From CBFCZU01 sp965602635 (lineage in GTDB: Bacteria > Planctomycetota > Phycisphaerae > SM23-33), in NCBI GenBank assembly GCA_965602635.1, contig CBFCZU010000106.1, positions 1 to 14,175 on the forward strand: a stretch of DNA of 14,175 nt, in the 5' to 3' direction. Below are positions 1 to 7,037 of this stretch, one piece after another. The notes beneath the pieces were generated by a model that saw only the letters and a list, made by a program, of their open reading frames with translations, was not told the DNA's origin and ran no database searches. Both the position numbers and the translations under genes were made by a program. How positions within the stretch are numbered: the first letter of the stretch is position 1; each line of letters begins with the position of its first letter.

Positions 1-17
1 GGAAGGCCCGGACTGCG

Positions 18-1127
18 ATGAGCAAGCATGCAGTGACGTTGATTACCGGTGACGGCGTCGGCCCGGAGCTCGCGGCCGCGGCAAGGCGGTGCGTGGATGC
101 CGCCCTGGCTGCCACCAGCGGCGCCGGCAGCATCGACTGGCGGGAGGCCGAGGCCGGCACCGACGTGATGAAGACCGCCGGCACCCCCATGCCCGAGGCG
201 ACCATCGAGGCGGTCCGCAACGCCGACGCCACGCTAAAGGCGCCAGTCACCACGCCCATCGGCACGGGCTTCCGCTCGGTCAACGTGCTGCTGCGCCAGA
301 CGCTCGACCTTTACTGCTGCCTGCGCCCCTGCAAGAGCTACCCCGGCGTCCGCAGCCGCTACGAGAACATCGACCTGGTCGTCGTCCGCGAGAACACCGA
401 GGACCTGTACGCCGGGGTGGAGTTCGCCCGGGGCGCCCCGGCCACCGCCGAGCTGATCGAGACCGTCAACCGGCTCTCGACCGACAAGAAGGTGGTCACC
501 GCGCCCGACGCGACGGGCATCTCCATCAAGCCCATCAGCGTCGCCAACACGGAGCGGATCTTCCACTTCGCCTTCCGCTACGCCCGCGACAACGGCCGGA
601 AAAAGGTCACCGGCGTCCACAAGGCCAACATCATGAAGCACACCGACGGCCTGTGGAAGGAAGTCGCCGAGCAGGTCGCCGCCGAGTACCCGGACGTCGA
701 GTTCGAGGAGCGGCTGGTGGACAACATGTGCATGCAGCTCATCCAGAAGCCCGAGCTGTACGACGTGCTGGTGCTGCCGAACCTCTACGGCGACATCGTC
801 TCGGACCTCTGCGCCGGCCTGGTCGGCGGCCTGGGCGTGGCGCCGGGCGCGAACATCGGCGAGACGACGGCGGTCTTCGAGGCGACCCACGGCTCGGCGC
901 CCAAGTACAAGGGGCTCAACAAGGTCAACCCGACGGCGCTGATCCTCTCCGGCAAGCTGATGCTCGAGTACCTCGGCGAGCGGGCGGCGGCCGAGAGGCT
1001 CGAGTCGGCCATCGTCGCCGTCATCGCCGCCGGCGACAAGGTCACCTACGACATGAAGCCTCACCGCGACGACCCCACCGCCGTCGGCACAAGCGAAATG
1101 GCCGACGCCATCATCGCCGAGATGTAG
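18..1127 (+). CDS. icd: Isocitrate dehydrogenase, isocitrate/isopropylmalate dehydrogenase family
   Basis: Predicted 369-residue cytoplasmic enzyme that oxidatively decarboxylates isocitrate to 2-oxoglutarate in the TCA cycle. The substrate pocket is of isocitrate type: S87 and N89 in SVNVLLRQ, R93, R103 and R124, followed by RENTEDLYAGVE (Tyr131). K202, D259 and D263 (GDIVSD) fit the catalytic Lys and metal-binding Asp residues. The cofactor loop reads HGSAPKYKGLNKVNP (291-305). The Lys-Tyr pair at 296-297 is what E. coli NADP-isocitrate dehydrogenase uses to bind the 2'-phosphate, whereas NAD enzymes usually have Asp-Ile there. I therefore infer NADP use, although the length and the rest look like the short NAD-type enzymes. 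The ATG at 18 gives the expected N-terminus (AVTLITGDGVGPE), with a GGAAGG-like ribosome site at the window start. A homoisocitrate or isopropylmalate dehydrogenase is less likely because of the Ser-Asn substrate motif. Nothing upstream is visible. Confidence 0.9.
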   Translation: MSKHAVTLITGDGVGPELAAAARRCVDAALAATSGAGSIDWREAEAGTDVMKTAGTPMPEATIEAVRNADATLKAPVTTPIGTGFRSVNVLLRQTLDLYCCLRPCKSYPGVRSRYENIDLVVVRENTEDLYAGVEFARGAPATAELIETVNRLSTDKKVVTAPDATGISIKPISVANTERIFHFAFRYARDNGRKKVTGVHKANIMKHTDGLWKEVAEQVAAEYPDVEFEERLVDNMCMQLIQKPELYDVLVLPNLYGDIVSDLCAGLVGGLGVAPGANIGETTAVFEATHGSAPKYKGLNKVNPTALILSGKLMLEYLGERAAAERLESAIVAVIAAGDKVTYDMKPHRDDPTAVGTSEMADAIIAEM

Positions 1128-1154
1128 CCGCCGCGCGCAGGCGTGAAACACACC

Positions 1155-1183
1155 TTGACGAAAACGGGCAGTTGGTGTATAAG
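1155..1183 (+). promoter_or_regulatory. Sigma70-type promoter of the structured RNA/leader
   Basis: TTGACG (1155-1160) and TATAAG (1178-1183) each match the consensus at 5 of 6 positions and are separated by exactly 17 bases. The predicted start is near 1188-1191, just beyond the 3' end of the dehydrogenase gene and about 260 bases before lpxK. It is the best-matching promoter I found in the window. No ribosome site or plausible reading frame follows it directly, so what it transcribes first is the structured stretch up to the terminator at 1382-1413. Confidence 0.6.
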
Positions 1184-1187
1184 GGGA

Positions 1188-1417
1188 TTGCGGCCTGAGG
1201 CTTTCACGAGTCCGCGGCCGGGCATTTGGGAAGTCACGTCGCTTTCGGAGGATGATCGAGGGCAAGTGCTGAAGCCTTTTCGGCCGGTTTGCGGTGTGCG
1301 TCCGGCCGGCGGCTTGCCCGACCAATGACGAACGGCTAAAACGTCCGCCCATCGTGGCGGCGACAATTACCCTTGAGAGGGGAAAGCCCGCGTATGACGA
1401 TTCGCGGGCTTTCGTTT
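1188..1417 (+). ncRNA. Candidate structured RNA (6S-like or lpxK leader), unidentified
   Basis: About 225 bases bounded by a strong promoter and a perfect terminator, with no credible reading frame. Visible pairings form one long interrupted stem. GGGCAAG (1260-1266) pairs with CTTGCCC (1313-1319). Alternatively, AAGCC (1272-1276) pairs with GGCTT (1311-1315). The tip is CGGCCGG (1281-1287) with CCGGCCG (1302-1308) around a 14-base loop. On the 3' side a small hairpin CCGCC/GGCGG (1345-1349, 1356-1360) follows. GTCGC near 1230 can meet GCGAC (1360-1364). GGCTTTC (1199-1205) can pair with GAAAGCC (1382-1388), which would compete with the terminator. A long terminal stem, a large internal loop with a side hairpin and this length recall 6S RNA, but I cannot match conserved 6S sequence. 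A terminator-controlled leader of lpxK is the main alternative. No tmRNA, SRP RNA or RNase P signature was recognised. Confidence 0.45.
1382..1417 (+). terminator. Intrinsic terminator upstream of lpxK
   Basis: Perfect 11-bp inverted repeat GAAAGCCCGCG (1382-1392) and CGCGGGCTTTC (1403-1413) with a 10-base loop, followed by GTTTG. The T tract is short, but part of the T-run lies in the stem foot (CTTTCGTTT). It would end the transcript that starts near 1190. The in-frame TTG (1373) and ATG (1394) upstream of lpxK lie before or within this hairpin, which argues against either being the lpxK start. Confidence 0.65.
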
Positions 1418-1450
1418 GCGCCGCCGGGGCGATACCATGTCCGCCGACCC

Positions 1451-2491
1451 ATGTCCGAGCAGGGCTTGCGTGACATCATGAGCGGCCGGCGGCGCGGCGC
1501 GGCGGCGTCGGCGTGGCGTGCGTCGGCGTGGGCGGCCTCCGGGCCGTACGCTCTGATGATGGGCCTGCGCCGCCGGATGTATCGATGGGGCGTGTTCGGC
1601 TCCCGCGCCGTCGGCGCGCCGGTCATCTCCGTGGGCAACCTGACCACCGGCGGGACGGGCAAGACGCCGATGGTCGCCTGGCTCGTGGGGCAGCTCAAGA
1701 AGGCCGGGCGAGACCCCGCCATCCTCACCCGCGGGTACAAGGCCCGCGCCGGCCGGGCCGACGAGGCCGAAATGCTCTTCAAGCAGACCGGCGTGCCGGT
1801 GATCGTCAACAGCGACCGCGTCAGCGGCGGGCTGTCGGCAGTCGAGGCCGGAGCCGACGTGCTCGTAATGGACGACGGCTTCCAGCACCGTCGCCTGAAG
1901 CGCGACCTGGACATCGTGCTGATCGACGCGACGAACCCGCTGGGCTACGGACACGTGCTGCCGCGCGGCATGCTGCGCGAGCGGCCCTCGGCCCTGCGCG
2001 ACGCCGACGTGATCGTCATCACCCGATGCGACCTGGTGGGGGCCGGCGAGCTGGAGGTCCTGCGCGACCGGCTGGGGCGGCTCGCCCGGCGGGCGGAGAT
2101 ATGCCTGGCCGGCCACGTACCGACGGCGGTCATAGCCCCGGCCGGGCGGCGGGCGCCCGCCTCGGCGCTGGCCGGGAAGAAGGTGCTGGCCTTCTGCGGG
2201 ATAGGCAATCCCGACGCCTTCTTCGAGACCGTCGCCCGATCCGGGGCCGAGGTCGTGGGGCGAATCGCCTTCGACGACCACGCCGCCTACGATCCCCCCG
2301 CGGCCGAGAAGATCGCATCGGCAGCCGGCGAGGGGGGCGCGGAGATACTCGTCACCACCGCCAAGGACCGCGTCAAGATCGAGGACCCGGCCGCCCTGGG
2401 GGCGCCGCTGTGGACGCTGGAGGTGGCCATCGGCCTGACGGAGGGCGAAGCGCTGCTGATCGAGCGGGTCAAGAAGGTTCTGAGCCCTTGA
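1451..2491 (+). CDS. lpxK: Tetraacyldisaccharide 4'-kinase LpxK
   Basis: Predicted 346-residue inner-membrane-associated kinase that phosphorylates the 4' position of the tetraacyl disaccharide-1-phosphate, a late step of lipid A synthesis. The Walker A loop is GNLTTGGTGKTP (from residue 62), preceded by the usual hydrophobic basic N-terminus that docks on the membrane. The family signature DDGFQHRR lies at 141-148 and NPLGYGHVLPRGMLRE follows. Near the C-terminus VTTAKDRVKI matches the conserved TTxKD motif. I chose ATG 1451 because earlier in-frame starts (1373, 1394) fall in or before the terminator hairpin; ATG 1478 is also possible. It is the first gene of an envelope cluster: hldE follows after 47 bases. 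GATACCAT at 1431-1438 resembles the -10 region in front of the rhomboid gene and may be a local promoter. Confidence 0.93.
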   Translation: MSEQGLRDIMSGRRRGAAASAWRASAWAASGPYALMMGLRRRMYRWGVFGSRAVGAPVISVGNLTTGGTGKTPMVAWLVGQLKKAGRDPAILTRGYKARAGRADEAEMLFKQTGVPVIVNSDRVSGGLSAVEAGADVLVMDDGFQHRRLKRDLDIVLIDATNPLGYGHVLPRGMLRERPSALRDADVIVITRCDLVGAGELEVLRDRLGRLARRAEICLAGHVPTAVIAPAGRRAPASALAGKKVLAFCGIGNPDAFFETVARSGAEVVGRIAFDDHAAYDPPAAEKIASAAGEGGAEILVTTAKDRVKIEDPAALGAPLWTLEVAIGLTEGEALLIERVKKVLSP

Positions 2492-2503
2492 ACCGGCGCG
2501 TCG

Positions 2504-2532
2504 TTGCATGCGGCGGCGGGGAGCTATAGAAT
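2504..2532 (+). promoter_or_regulatory. Possible promoter giving a leaderless hldE mRNA
   Basis: TTGCAT (2504-2509) and TAGAAT (2527-2532) are separated by 17 bases. TAGAAT matches the -10 consensus at 5 of 6 positions; the -35 matches only at TTG. The ATG of hldE begins at 2539, six bases after the -10 box, so a start at the usual distance would make the ATG the first bases of the RNA. No Shine-Dalgarno sequence lies in front of this ATG; the purine-rich GGCGGGGAGC (2515-2524) is upstream of the -10 box. Confidence 0.4.
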
Positions 2533-2538
2533 CCGGGC

Positions 2539-4050
2539 ATGCACCGTCTCGTGGAGCTAGTGGAGAAGTTCGCCAGCCCGCGGATCGCCCTTGTCGGCGA
2601 CTTCATGCTGGACAAGTACCTCTACGGCGACAGCGAGCGGATCTCGCCCGAAGCGCCCGTTCCGGTGCTGCGCGTGGTGGGGGGCGAGTCGCGCGGCGGC
2701 GGGGCGGCCAGCGTCGCGGCGAACGTCCTGTCGCTCGGCGGGCAGGTCAGTTGCGTGGGGGTGGTGGGGCAGGACCCCGCCGGGGACGAGCTTCTCAGCC
2801 AGCTCAGCCGCGACGGCGCGGGCACGGCCACGCTCACCCGCCTTCGCGGCCGGCCGACAACGCTCAAGCAGCGGCTGGTCGGACTGGCCCAGCACCGCCA
2901 CCGCCAGCAGATGCTCCGCCTGGACGAGGAGGCCACCGACCCGCTGCCCAAGGCGGCCCTGGCGACCATCCGCGCGTCGCTCCGCTCGATCCTGCCGGAC
3001 TGCAAGGTGGTGGCCCTGGAGGACTACGACAAGGGCGTCCTGACCGACCTGAGCACGCCGCAGTTGATCGCCGACGCCCGGTCGGCGGGCTTGGTCGTGG
3101 TCGCCGACCCGGCCCCGCTGGACGACTACCGCCGCTACCGCGGCGCGACGGTGATAACGCCCAACCGGCACGAGGCGCAGCTCGCCTCGGGCATCAAGAT
3201 TTCCGACGACGACTCGCTTGCTCGCTGCGCCGAGGGGCTGCGGCTGGCGACCGACGCCGAGGCGGTGGTGATTACCCTGGACAGGGAAGGGGCCTACCTG
3301 CACCGGCGGGGCGGGCAGGGCCAGATGGTGCCCACCCGCCCGCGGGCGGTGTACGACGTAACCGGCGCCGGCGACGCGGTGCTCGCGGCCATGGCCGTGG
3401 CGCTGGCCGAGGGGTGCGAGTTCGAGGACGCCGTCGCCCTTGCCAACGTCGCCGGGGCGCTGGAGGTCGAGCAATTCGGCATCGTGCCCATCAGCCGCGA
3501 CGACCTGGTCGATGAGCTTCGCCGGGCGATCGGGCTGCGCGGCGGCAAGGTCGTCCCGCGGAAGCGTCTGGCGCGGGAGGTCGCCCGGCGGCGGCGGCGG
3601 GGCGAGACGGTCGTCTTCACCAACGGCTGCTTCGACCTGCTGCACATGGGGCACGTCCGCTACCTCCAGCAGGCCCGCGAGCTGGGCAACTGCCTGGTGG
3701 TCGCCATCAACTCCGACCCCTCGGCCCGGCGGCTGAAGGGCCCCGGCCGGCCCATCATCGGCGCCGACGAGCGGGCGGAGATGCTCGCCGCCCTGGAGTG
3801 CGTCGATTACGTGACCGTGTTCGATGAGGACACTCCCGAGGCACTGCTGGAGCTGCTCAAGCCGGAAGTGCTCATCAAGGGCGGCACCACGCCGGTGATC
3901 GTCGGGCGGGAATACGTCGAGGGCTACGGCGGCAAGGTCTGCAACGTGGAGGCCGTCGAGGGGCTCAGCACCACGGAGATAATCGACCGCATAGTCAACT
4001 CGCGCGACCCGGCGGCCAAGGGCGGCAGAGATGAATCCGAAGATAAGTGA
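2539..4050 (+). CDS. hldE: Bifunctional heptose 7-phosphate kinase / heptose 1-phosphate adenylyltransferase HldE
   Basis: Predicted 503-residue cytoplasmic enzyme acting twice in ADP-heptose synthesis: it phosphorylates D-glycero-D-manno-heptose 7-phosphate at C1, and after GmhB action attaches AMP to heptose 1-phosphate. The N-terminal half (about 1-330) is a PfkB/ribokinase domain starting IALVGDFMLDKYLYGD and containing the anion-hole motif DVTGAGDAV (273-281) with catalytic Asp279. The C-terminal part (about 345-480) is a cytidylyltransferase-like nucleotidyltransferase with FTNGCFDLLHMGHVRYL from residue 360 (HxGH signature) and VAINSDPSARRLKG. Length is slightly above that of E. coli HldE, owing to an acidic C-terminal tail. 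The last 20 bases overlap gmhA, which suggests translational coupling. Both domains look intact. The ATG at 2539 starts the domain at the expected place; its ribosome site is poor (see the leaderless promoter entry). Confidence 0.95.
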   Translation: MHRLVELVEKFASPRIALVGDFMLDKYLYGDSERISPEAPVPVLRVVGGESRGGGAASVAANVLSLGGQVSCVGVVGQDPAGDELLSQLSRDGAGTATLTRLRGRPTTLKQRLVGLAQHRHRQQMLRLDEEATDPLPKAALATIRASLRSILPDCKVVALEDYDKGVLTDLSTPQLIADARSAGLVVVADPAPLDDYRRYRGATVITPNRHEAQLASGIKISDDDSLARCAEGLRLATDAEAVVITLDREGAYLHRRGGQGQMVPTRPRAVYDVTGAGDAVLAAMAVALAEGCEFEDAVALANVAGALEVEQFGIVPISRDDLVDELRRAIGLRGGKVVPRKRLAREVARRRRRGETVVFTNGCFDLLHMGHVRYLQQARELGNCLVVAINSDPSARRLKGPGRPIIGADERAEMLAALECVDYVTVFDEDTPEALLELLKPEVLIKGGTTPVIVGREYVEGYGGKVCNVEAVEGLSTTEIIDRIVNSRDPAAKGGRDESEDK

Positions 4051-4606
4051 GATGATCGACGACCTCGTCGCCGCCGTCGCCCGGCTGGACGCGACCGCGC
4101 GGCAGACGCTTGATGCGATCGCGGGGATGCTGATGGAAGCCCTCGAGTCCGGCGGGCGGGTGTACGTCTGCGGCAACGGCGGATCGGCCGCCGACGCCCA
4201 GCACATCGCCGGCGAGTTGGCCGGGCGGTTCCGCCGCGACAGGCCCGCCCTGGCGTGCGTGGCGCTGACCACCGACACCAGCGTCCTGACGGCCGTGGGG
4301 AACGACTTCTCATACGAGCAGGTCTTCTCCCGCCAGGTCGAGGCGCTGGGCCGACCCGGCGACGTGCTCTGGGCGCTCTCCACCAGCGGCAACAGCCCCA
4401 ACGTCCTGGCCGCCGCCCGCACAGCCGCAGCCGCGGGCATGAAGGTCGTCGCCATGACCGGCGCCGCCGGCGGCGCACTGGGCGAGCTGGCGGACCTGTG
4501 CTTCCGGGCGCCCGCCGAGCGGACCGACCTCGTCCAGCAACTTCACCAACTGGCCTATCACGTCATCTGCGAACTGATCGACGAGCATTTCTCCAAGGAT
4601 GGATGA
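4031..4606 (+). CDS. gmhA: Sedoheptulose 7-phosphate isomerase GmhA
   Basis: Predicted 191-residue SIS-domain isomerase converting sedoheptulose 7-phosphate to D-glycero-D-manno-heptose 7-phosphate, the first step of the heptose pathway; GmhA is a tetramer in characterised bacteria. The phosphate-binding motif YVCGNGGSAADAQHIAGE (45-62) includes Ser52, His58 and Glu62. A second SIS motif STSGNSPN lies at 117-124. Gln169 and His177 sit at a constant offset of three from E. coli Gln172 and His180, as do His58 and Glu62 from His61 and Glu65, so all catalytic or metal residues are present. Length equals the family norm. It overlaps hldE by 20 bases and gmhB starts 11 bases downstream, so the three genes form one translation-coupled block. 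Confidence 0.95.
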   Translation: MNPKISEMIDDLVAAVARLDATARQTLDAIAGMLMEALESGGRVYVCGNGGSAADAQHIAGELAGRFRRDRPALACVALTTDTSVLTAVGNDFSYEQVFSRQVEALGRPGDVLWALSTSGNSPNVLAAARTAAAAGMKVVAMTGAAGGALGELADLCFRAPAERTDLVQQLHQLAYHVICELIDEHFSKDG

Positions 4607-4617
4607 AAGGTTCTCCG

Positions 4618-5583
4618 ATGGGTGAAAAGTGTGTCTTTCTCGACCGCGACCGGACGATCACGGAAGATCCCGGCTACCTGACCGACCCCGAGGCCGTCAA
4701 GCTCCTGCCCGGGGTGGACCTGGCCCTGCGCAACCTCGCCGAGGCCGGCTTCAAGCTGGTAGTCGTCACCAACCAGTCCGGCATCGCCCGGGGAATGATC
4801 GCCGAGGAGGGGCTGGAGAAGATCCACTCCGAGCTCCGCCGCCAGCTCAGCGAGCGGGGCGTGTACCTCGACGGCATCTACTACTGCCCGTTTCACCCGG
4901 AGGGGACGATCGAGGAGTACGCGCGGGAGTCGGTTGACCGCAAGCCGCAGCCGGGGATGCTGCTGCGCGGGGCCAAGGAGCTGGACATCGACCTGACCGC
5001 CAGTTGGATGATCGGCGACTCGGCGCGCGACGTCGAGGCCGGGCAGCGGGCGGGCTGCCGGACCATCCGCGTCCGCCCGGCCGAGGGCGAAGGGCGCGAC
5101 GCCGCGGGCCTCGAACCGGCCGGCGACGAGGACGCCCAGGCCGACTTCACCGTCCGCAACCTGGTCGACGCCGCCCGGGTGGTCATCCGCTCAGACGCCG
5201 GCGAGCAGGCCGTCGCCGACGGCGAGTTCGACGTCGCCGGCGCCAAGACGGCCGGGGCCACCGTCGCCGACCCGAGCCGCCGCCTGCCGCTGGAGTCGAT
5301 GTCCGAGACGCAACTGCTGCGCGAGATCACCCGCTACATGCGGGAGCGCGACCGGGACAGCCGCGACGCGGAGTTCTCCGCCACCAGCGTGGTCGCGACG
5401 GTCTTTCAGATCCTGGCCCTGATGTCCCTGGCCTGGGCGCTGATCAACATGCCGGGCATGACGGTGGCGCAGGACTTCACGGCCGCATACAACCGGCAGG
5501 TGATAGTGCACGTGTCGCTGCTGTCGGCCGGCGTGCTGCAACTGGCGGCCCTGACGTTTTTCATCCTTGCCCGCCGCCGGTGA
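4618..5583 (+). CDS. gmhB: GmhB-like heptose 1,7-bisphosphate phosphatase fused to a two-helix membrane domain
   Basis: Predicted 321-residue protein; GmhB is normally about 190. Residues 1-190 form a HAD phosphatase: VFLDRDRTI (D9, D11, T13), VTNQSG (T51), RKPQPGM (K109) and GDSARD (D134, D138). It should remove the 7-phosphate from heptose 1,7-bisphosphate between the two HldE steps. Two oddities are visible. The usual DRDGT is DRDRT, and the zinc loop is mostly gone: E. coli has Cys92-Pro-His94 and Cys107-x-Cys109, here YYCPFHPEG and ESVDRKP, so only the first Cys remains. After an Ala/Glu/Asp-rich linker (155-225) comes a charged segment (228-250) and two hydrophobic helices at about 256-278 and 294-317, ending ARRR. 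The frame is continuous, so this is a true fusion rather than read-through. The ATG at 4618 is chosen over upstream in-frame codons because it starts the HAD fold 11 bases after gmhA. Confidence 0.88.
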   Translation: MGEKCVFLDRDRTITEDPGYLTDPEAVKLLPGVDLALRNLAEAGFKLVVVTNQSGIARGMIAEEGLEKIHSELRRQLSERGVYLDGIYYCPFHPEGTIEEYARESVDRKPQPGMLLRGAKELDIDLTASWMIGDSARDVEAGQRAGCRTIRVRPAEGEGRDAAGLEPAGDEDAQADFTVRNLVDAARVVIRSDAGEQAVADGEFDVAGAKTAGATVADPSRRLPLESMSETQLLREITRYMRERDRDSRDAEFSATSVVATVFQILALMSLAWALINMPGMTVAQDFTAAYNRQVIVHVSLLSAGVLQLAALTFFILARRR

Positions 5584-5669
5584 CGGCCGGACAAAGCTTG
5601 CCCGCGCTGGCCAAGTCGCGACCGGCGGGGTGCGGGCTTAATCTCCCGCACCAGCCATCTGCCCGCTCG

Positions 5670-5675
5670 TATAAT
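5670..5675 (+). promoter_or_regulatory. Possible -10 box (TATAAT) of the lipoprotein gene
   Basis: A perfect TATAAT lies 60 bases before the ATG of the next gene, in an otherwise GC-rich 152-base gap. At the expected -35 distance the sequence is CCGCAC-like and does not resemble TTGACA, so promoter status rests on the -10 box alone. Confidence 0.35.
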
Positions 5676-5735
5676 ATGTGGCGTGGGCATTGCATGCCCA
5701 GGGACGGGCGGATTGCAGGCGGAAGGAGTGAGCCG

Positions 5736-6977
5736 ATGGGAGCGAAAAAGGCGGTCGTGATACTGTTGGCCTGTGCGACCTGCTGGGCCGGCATGAGCGG
5801 GTGCCGCGAGAAGGAGCCCCCGGCGACGGCGACGGCGACTGCCCCGGCCGGCGGGCCCACCTCCCGCCCGGCGGCCCGGACCCAGGCCATCGACCACGAG
5901 CACCTCGTCAAGGTCCAGACGGCCATCAACAACGGCCTGGGCTTCCTGCTCTCCAAGCAGAACGCCGACGGCGGGTGGGGCTTCCAGCCGGGCGCCTCCC
6001 ACCCGGCCCTGACCGCAATGGCCGTCAAGGCCTTGCTGCGGCATCCCCAGTACACCCCCGCCTCGCAGCCGGTCAGCAAGGGCCTGGCTCGCCTCATGAA
6101 GTTCCGCCAGGGCGACGGGGGCTTCTACGTCCCCGGGCAGGGCAACCGCAACTACATCACCTCGGTCGCGGTGATGGCGCTGGTCGAGGCCGGCCCGGAG
6201 TACGGCCAGCCGCTGGCAGACGCGGTGAAGTTCCTCCGCGGGCTTCAGATCGTCCCCGGCTCGAAGTCCCCGAAAGGCGAGGAGATCGGCGAGAAGCATC
6301 CCTGGACGGGCGGCGTCAGCTACGGCGAGCACGGCCGGCCGGACCTCAGCAACGAGGGAATGTGGATGGAGGCCCTGCACGAGGCGGGCGTCCCCGGCGA
6401 CGACCCCGCCATGCAGCGGGCGCTGGCGTTCGTCAAGCGCCTCCAGAACCGCACCGAGGGAACCGAGGGGCAGGTCTTCGTCATCCGCGGCGCCGACGAC
6501 GGCGGCTTCGGCTACGCCATCGGCAGGAAGGACGGCGAGTTCGTCGCCGAGTCCATGGCCGGCTCCGACGACCGCGGGCTGCGCAGCTACGGCTCGATGA
6601 CCTACACCGGCTTCAAGAGCATGCTCTACGCCAACGTGGACCGGAAGGACCCGCGCGTCCGGGCCGCCTTCGACTGGATCCGCGAGTATTGGCGGCTGGA
6701 CGCAAACCCCAACATGCCGCAGCTCCGCTCCAGGCAGGGGCTGTTCTACTACTACCACGTCTTCGCCAAGGCCCTCCGCGCCTGGGGCCAGGACGTCATC
6801 CCCGACAAGCGCGGCGTCAAGCACAACTGGCGCCAGGAGCTGATCGACGTTCTGGCCGACATCCAGGCCGGCGACGGCTCGTGGGTCAACGCCGACGAGG
6901 AGCGGTGGTTCGAGGGCAACCCCGTGCTGGCCACCTGCTACGCGGTCCTTGCCCTGGAGGAGACGCTTCGGCCGTAG
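5736..6977 (+). CDS. Lipoprotein with prenyltransferase/squalene-oxidase-type repeats
   Basis: Predicted 413-residue exported lipoprotein. The N-terminus MGAKKAVVILLACATCW is a signal peptide ending in a lipobox-like GMSGC, with Cys23 as the lipidated residue, followed by an Ala/Thr/Pro linker (28-48). The rest is an alpha-toroid of repeats: KQNADGGWGFQPG (74-86), FRQGDGGFYVPG, the GGVSYGEHGRPDLSNEG segment, DDGGFGYAIG and IQAGDGSWVN near the C-terminus. These resemble QW/squalene-cyclase repeats. The DxDD acid motif of squalene-hopene cyclase is not seen, so I do not predict cyclase activity. Such proteins are frequent in Planctomycetota and their function is unknown to me. The start is supported by GGAAGGAG (5721-5728), eight bases before the ATG. 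The gene stands apart from gmhB by 152 bases, including the TATAAT at 5670. Confidence 0.8.
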   Translation: MGAKKAVVILLACATCWAGMSGCREKEPPATATATAPAGGPTSRPAARTQAIDHEHLVKVQTAINNGLGFLLSKQNADGGWGFQPGASHPALTAMAVKALLRHPQYTPASQPVSKGLARLMKFRQGDGGFYVPGQGNRNYITSVAVMALVEAGPEYGQPLADAVKFLRGLQIVPGSKSPKGEEIGEKHPWTGGVSYGEHGRPDLSNEGMWMEALHEAGVPGDDPAMQRALAFVKRLQNRTEGTEGQVFVIRGADDGGFGYAIGRKDGEFVAESMAGSDDRGLRSYGSMTYTGFKSMLYANVDRKDPRVRAAFDWIREYWRLDANPNMPQLRSRQGLFYYYHVFAKALRAWGQDVIPDKRGVKHNWRQELIDVLADIQAGDGSWVNADEERWFEGNPVLATCYAVLALEETLRP

Positions 6978-7037
6978 TGGCCGCGGCGCGTTCTCGGCTG
7001 CCCGCACTCCCGGCGCTTGTGCTTGCTCTCCCTGATC

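Noticed and set aside
1373..1450. Earlier lpxK starts at TTG 1373 or ATG 1394
   Set aside because: Both lie at or inside the perfect terminator hairpin (1382-1413), and the extra residues do not belong to the LpxK fold.
2557..4455. 632-codon open frame on the minus strand
   Set aside because: It is antisense to hldE and gmhA, whose motifs are intact; the translation is compositionally odd, as expected of an opposite frame in GC-rich DNA.
5736..6977. Squalene-hopene cyclase
   Set aside because: Repeats are similar but no DxDD catalytic motif is visible, the protein is shorter than the cyclases, and it carries a lipoprotein signal.
5406..7007. 533-codon open frame on the minus strand
   Set aside because: It lies opposite the GmhB tail and the lipoprotein gene, spans their intergenic gap and shows no recognisable motif.
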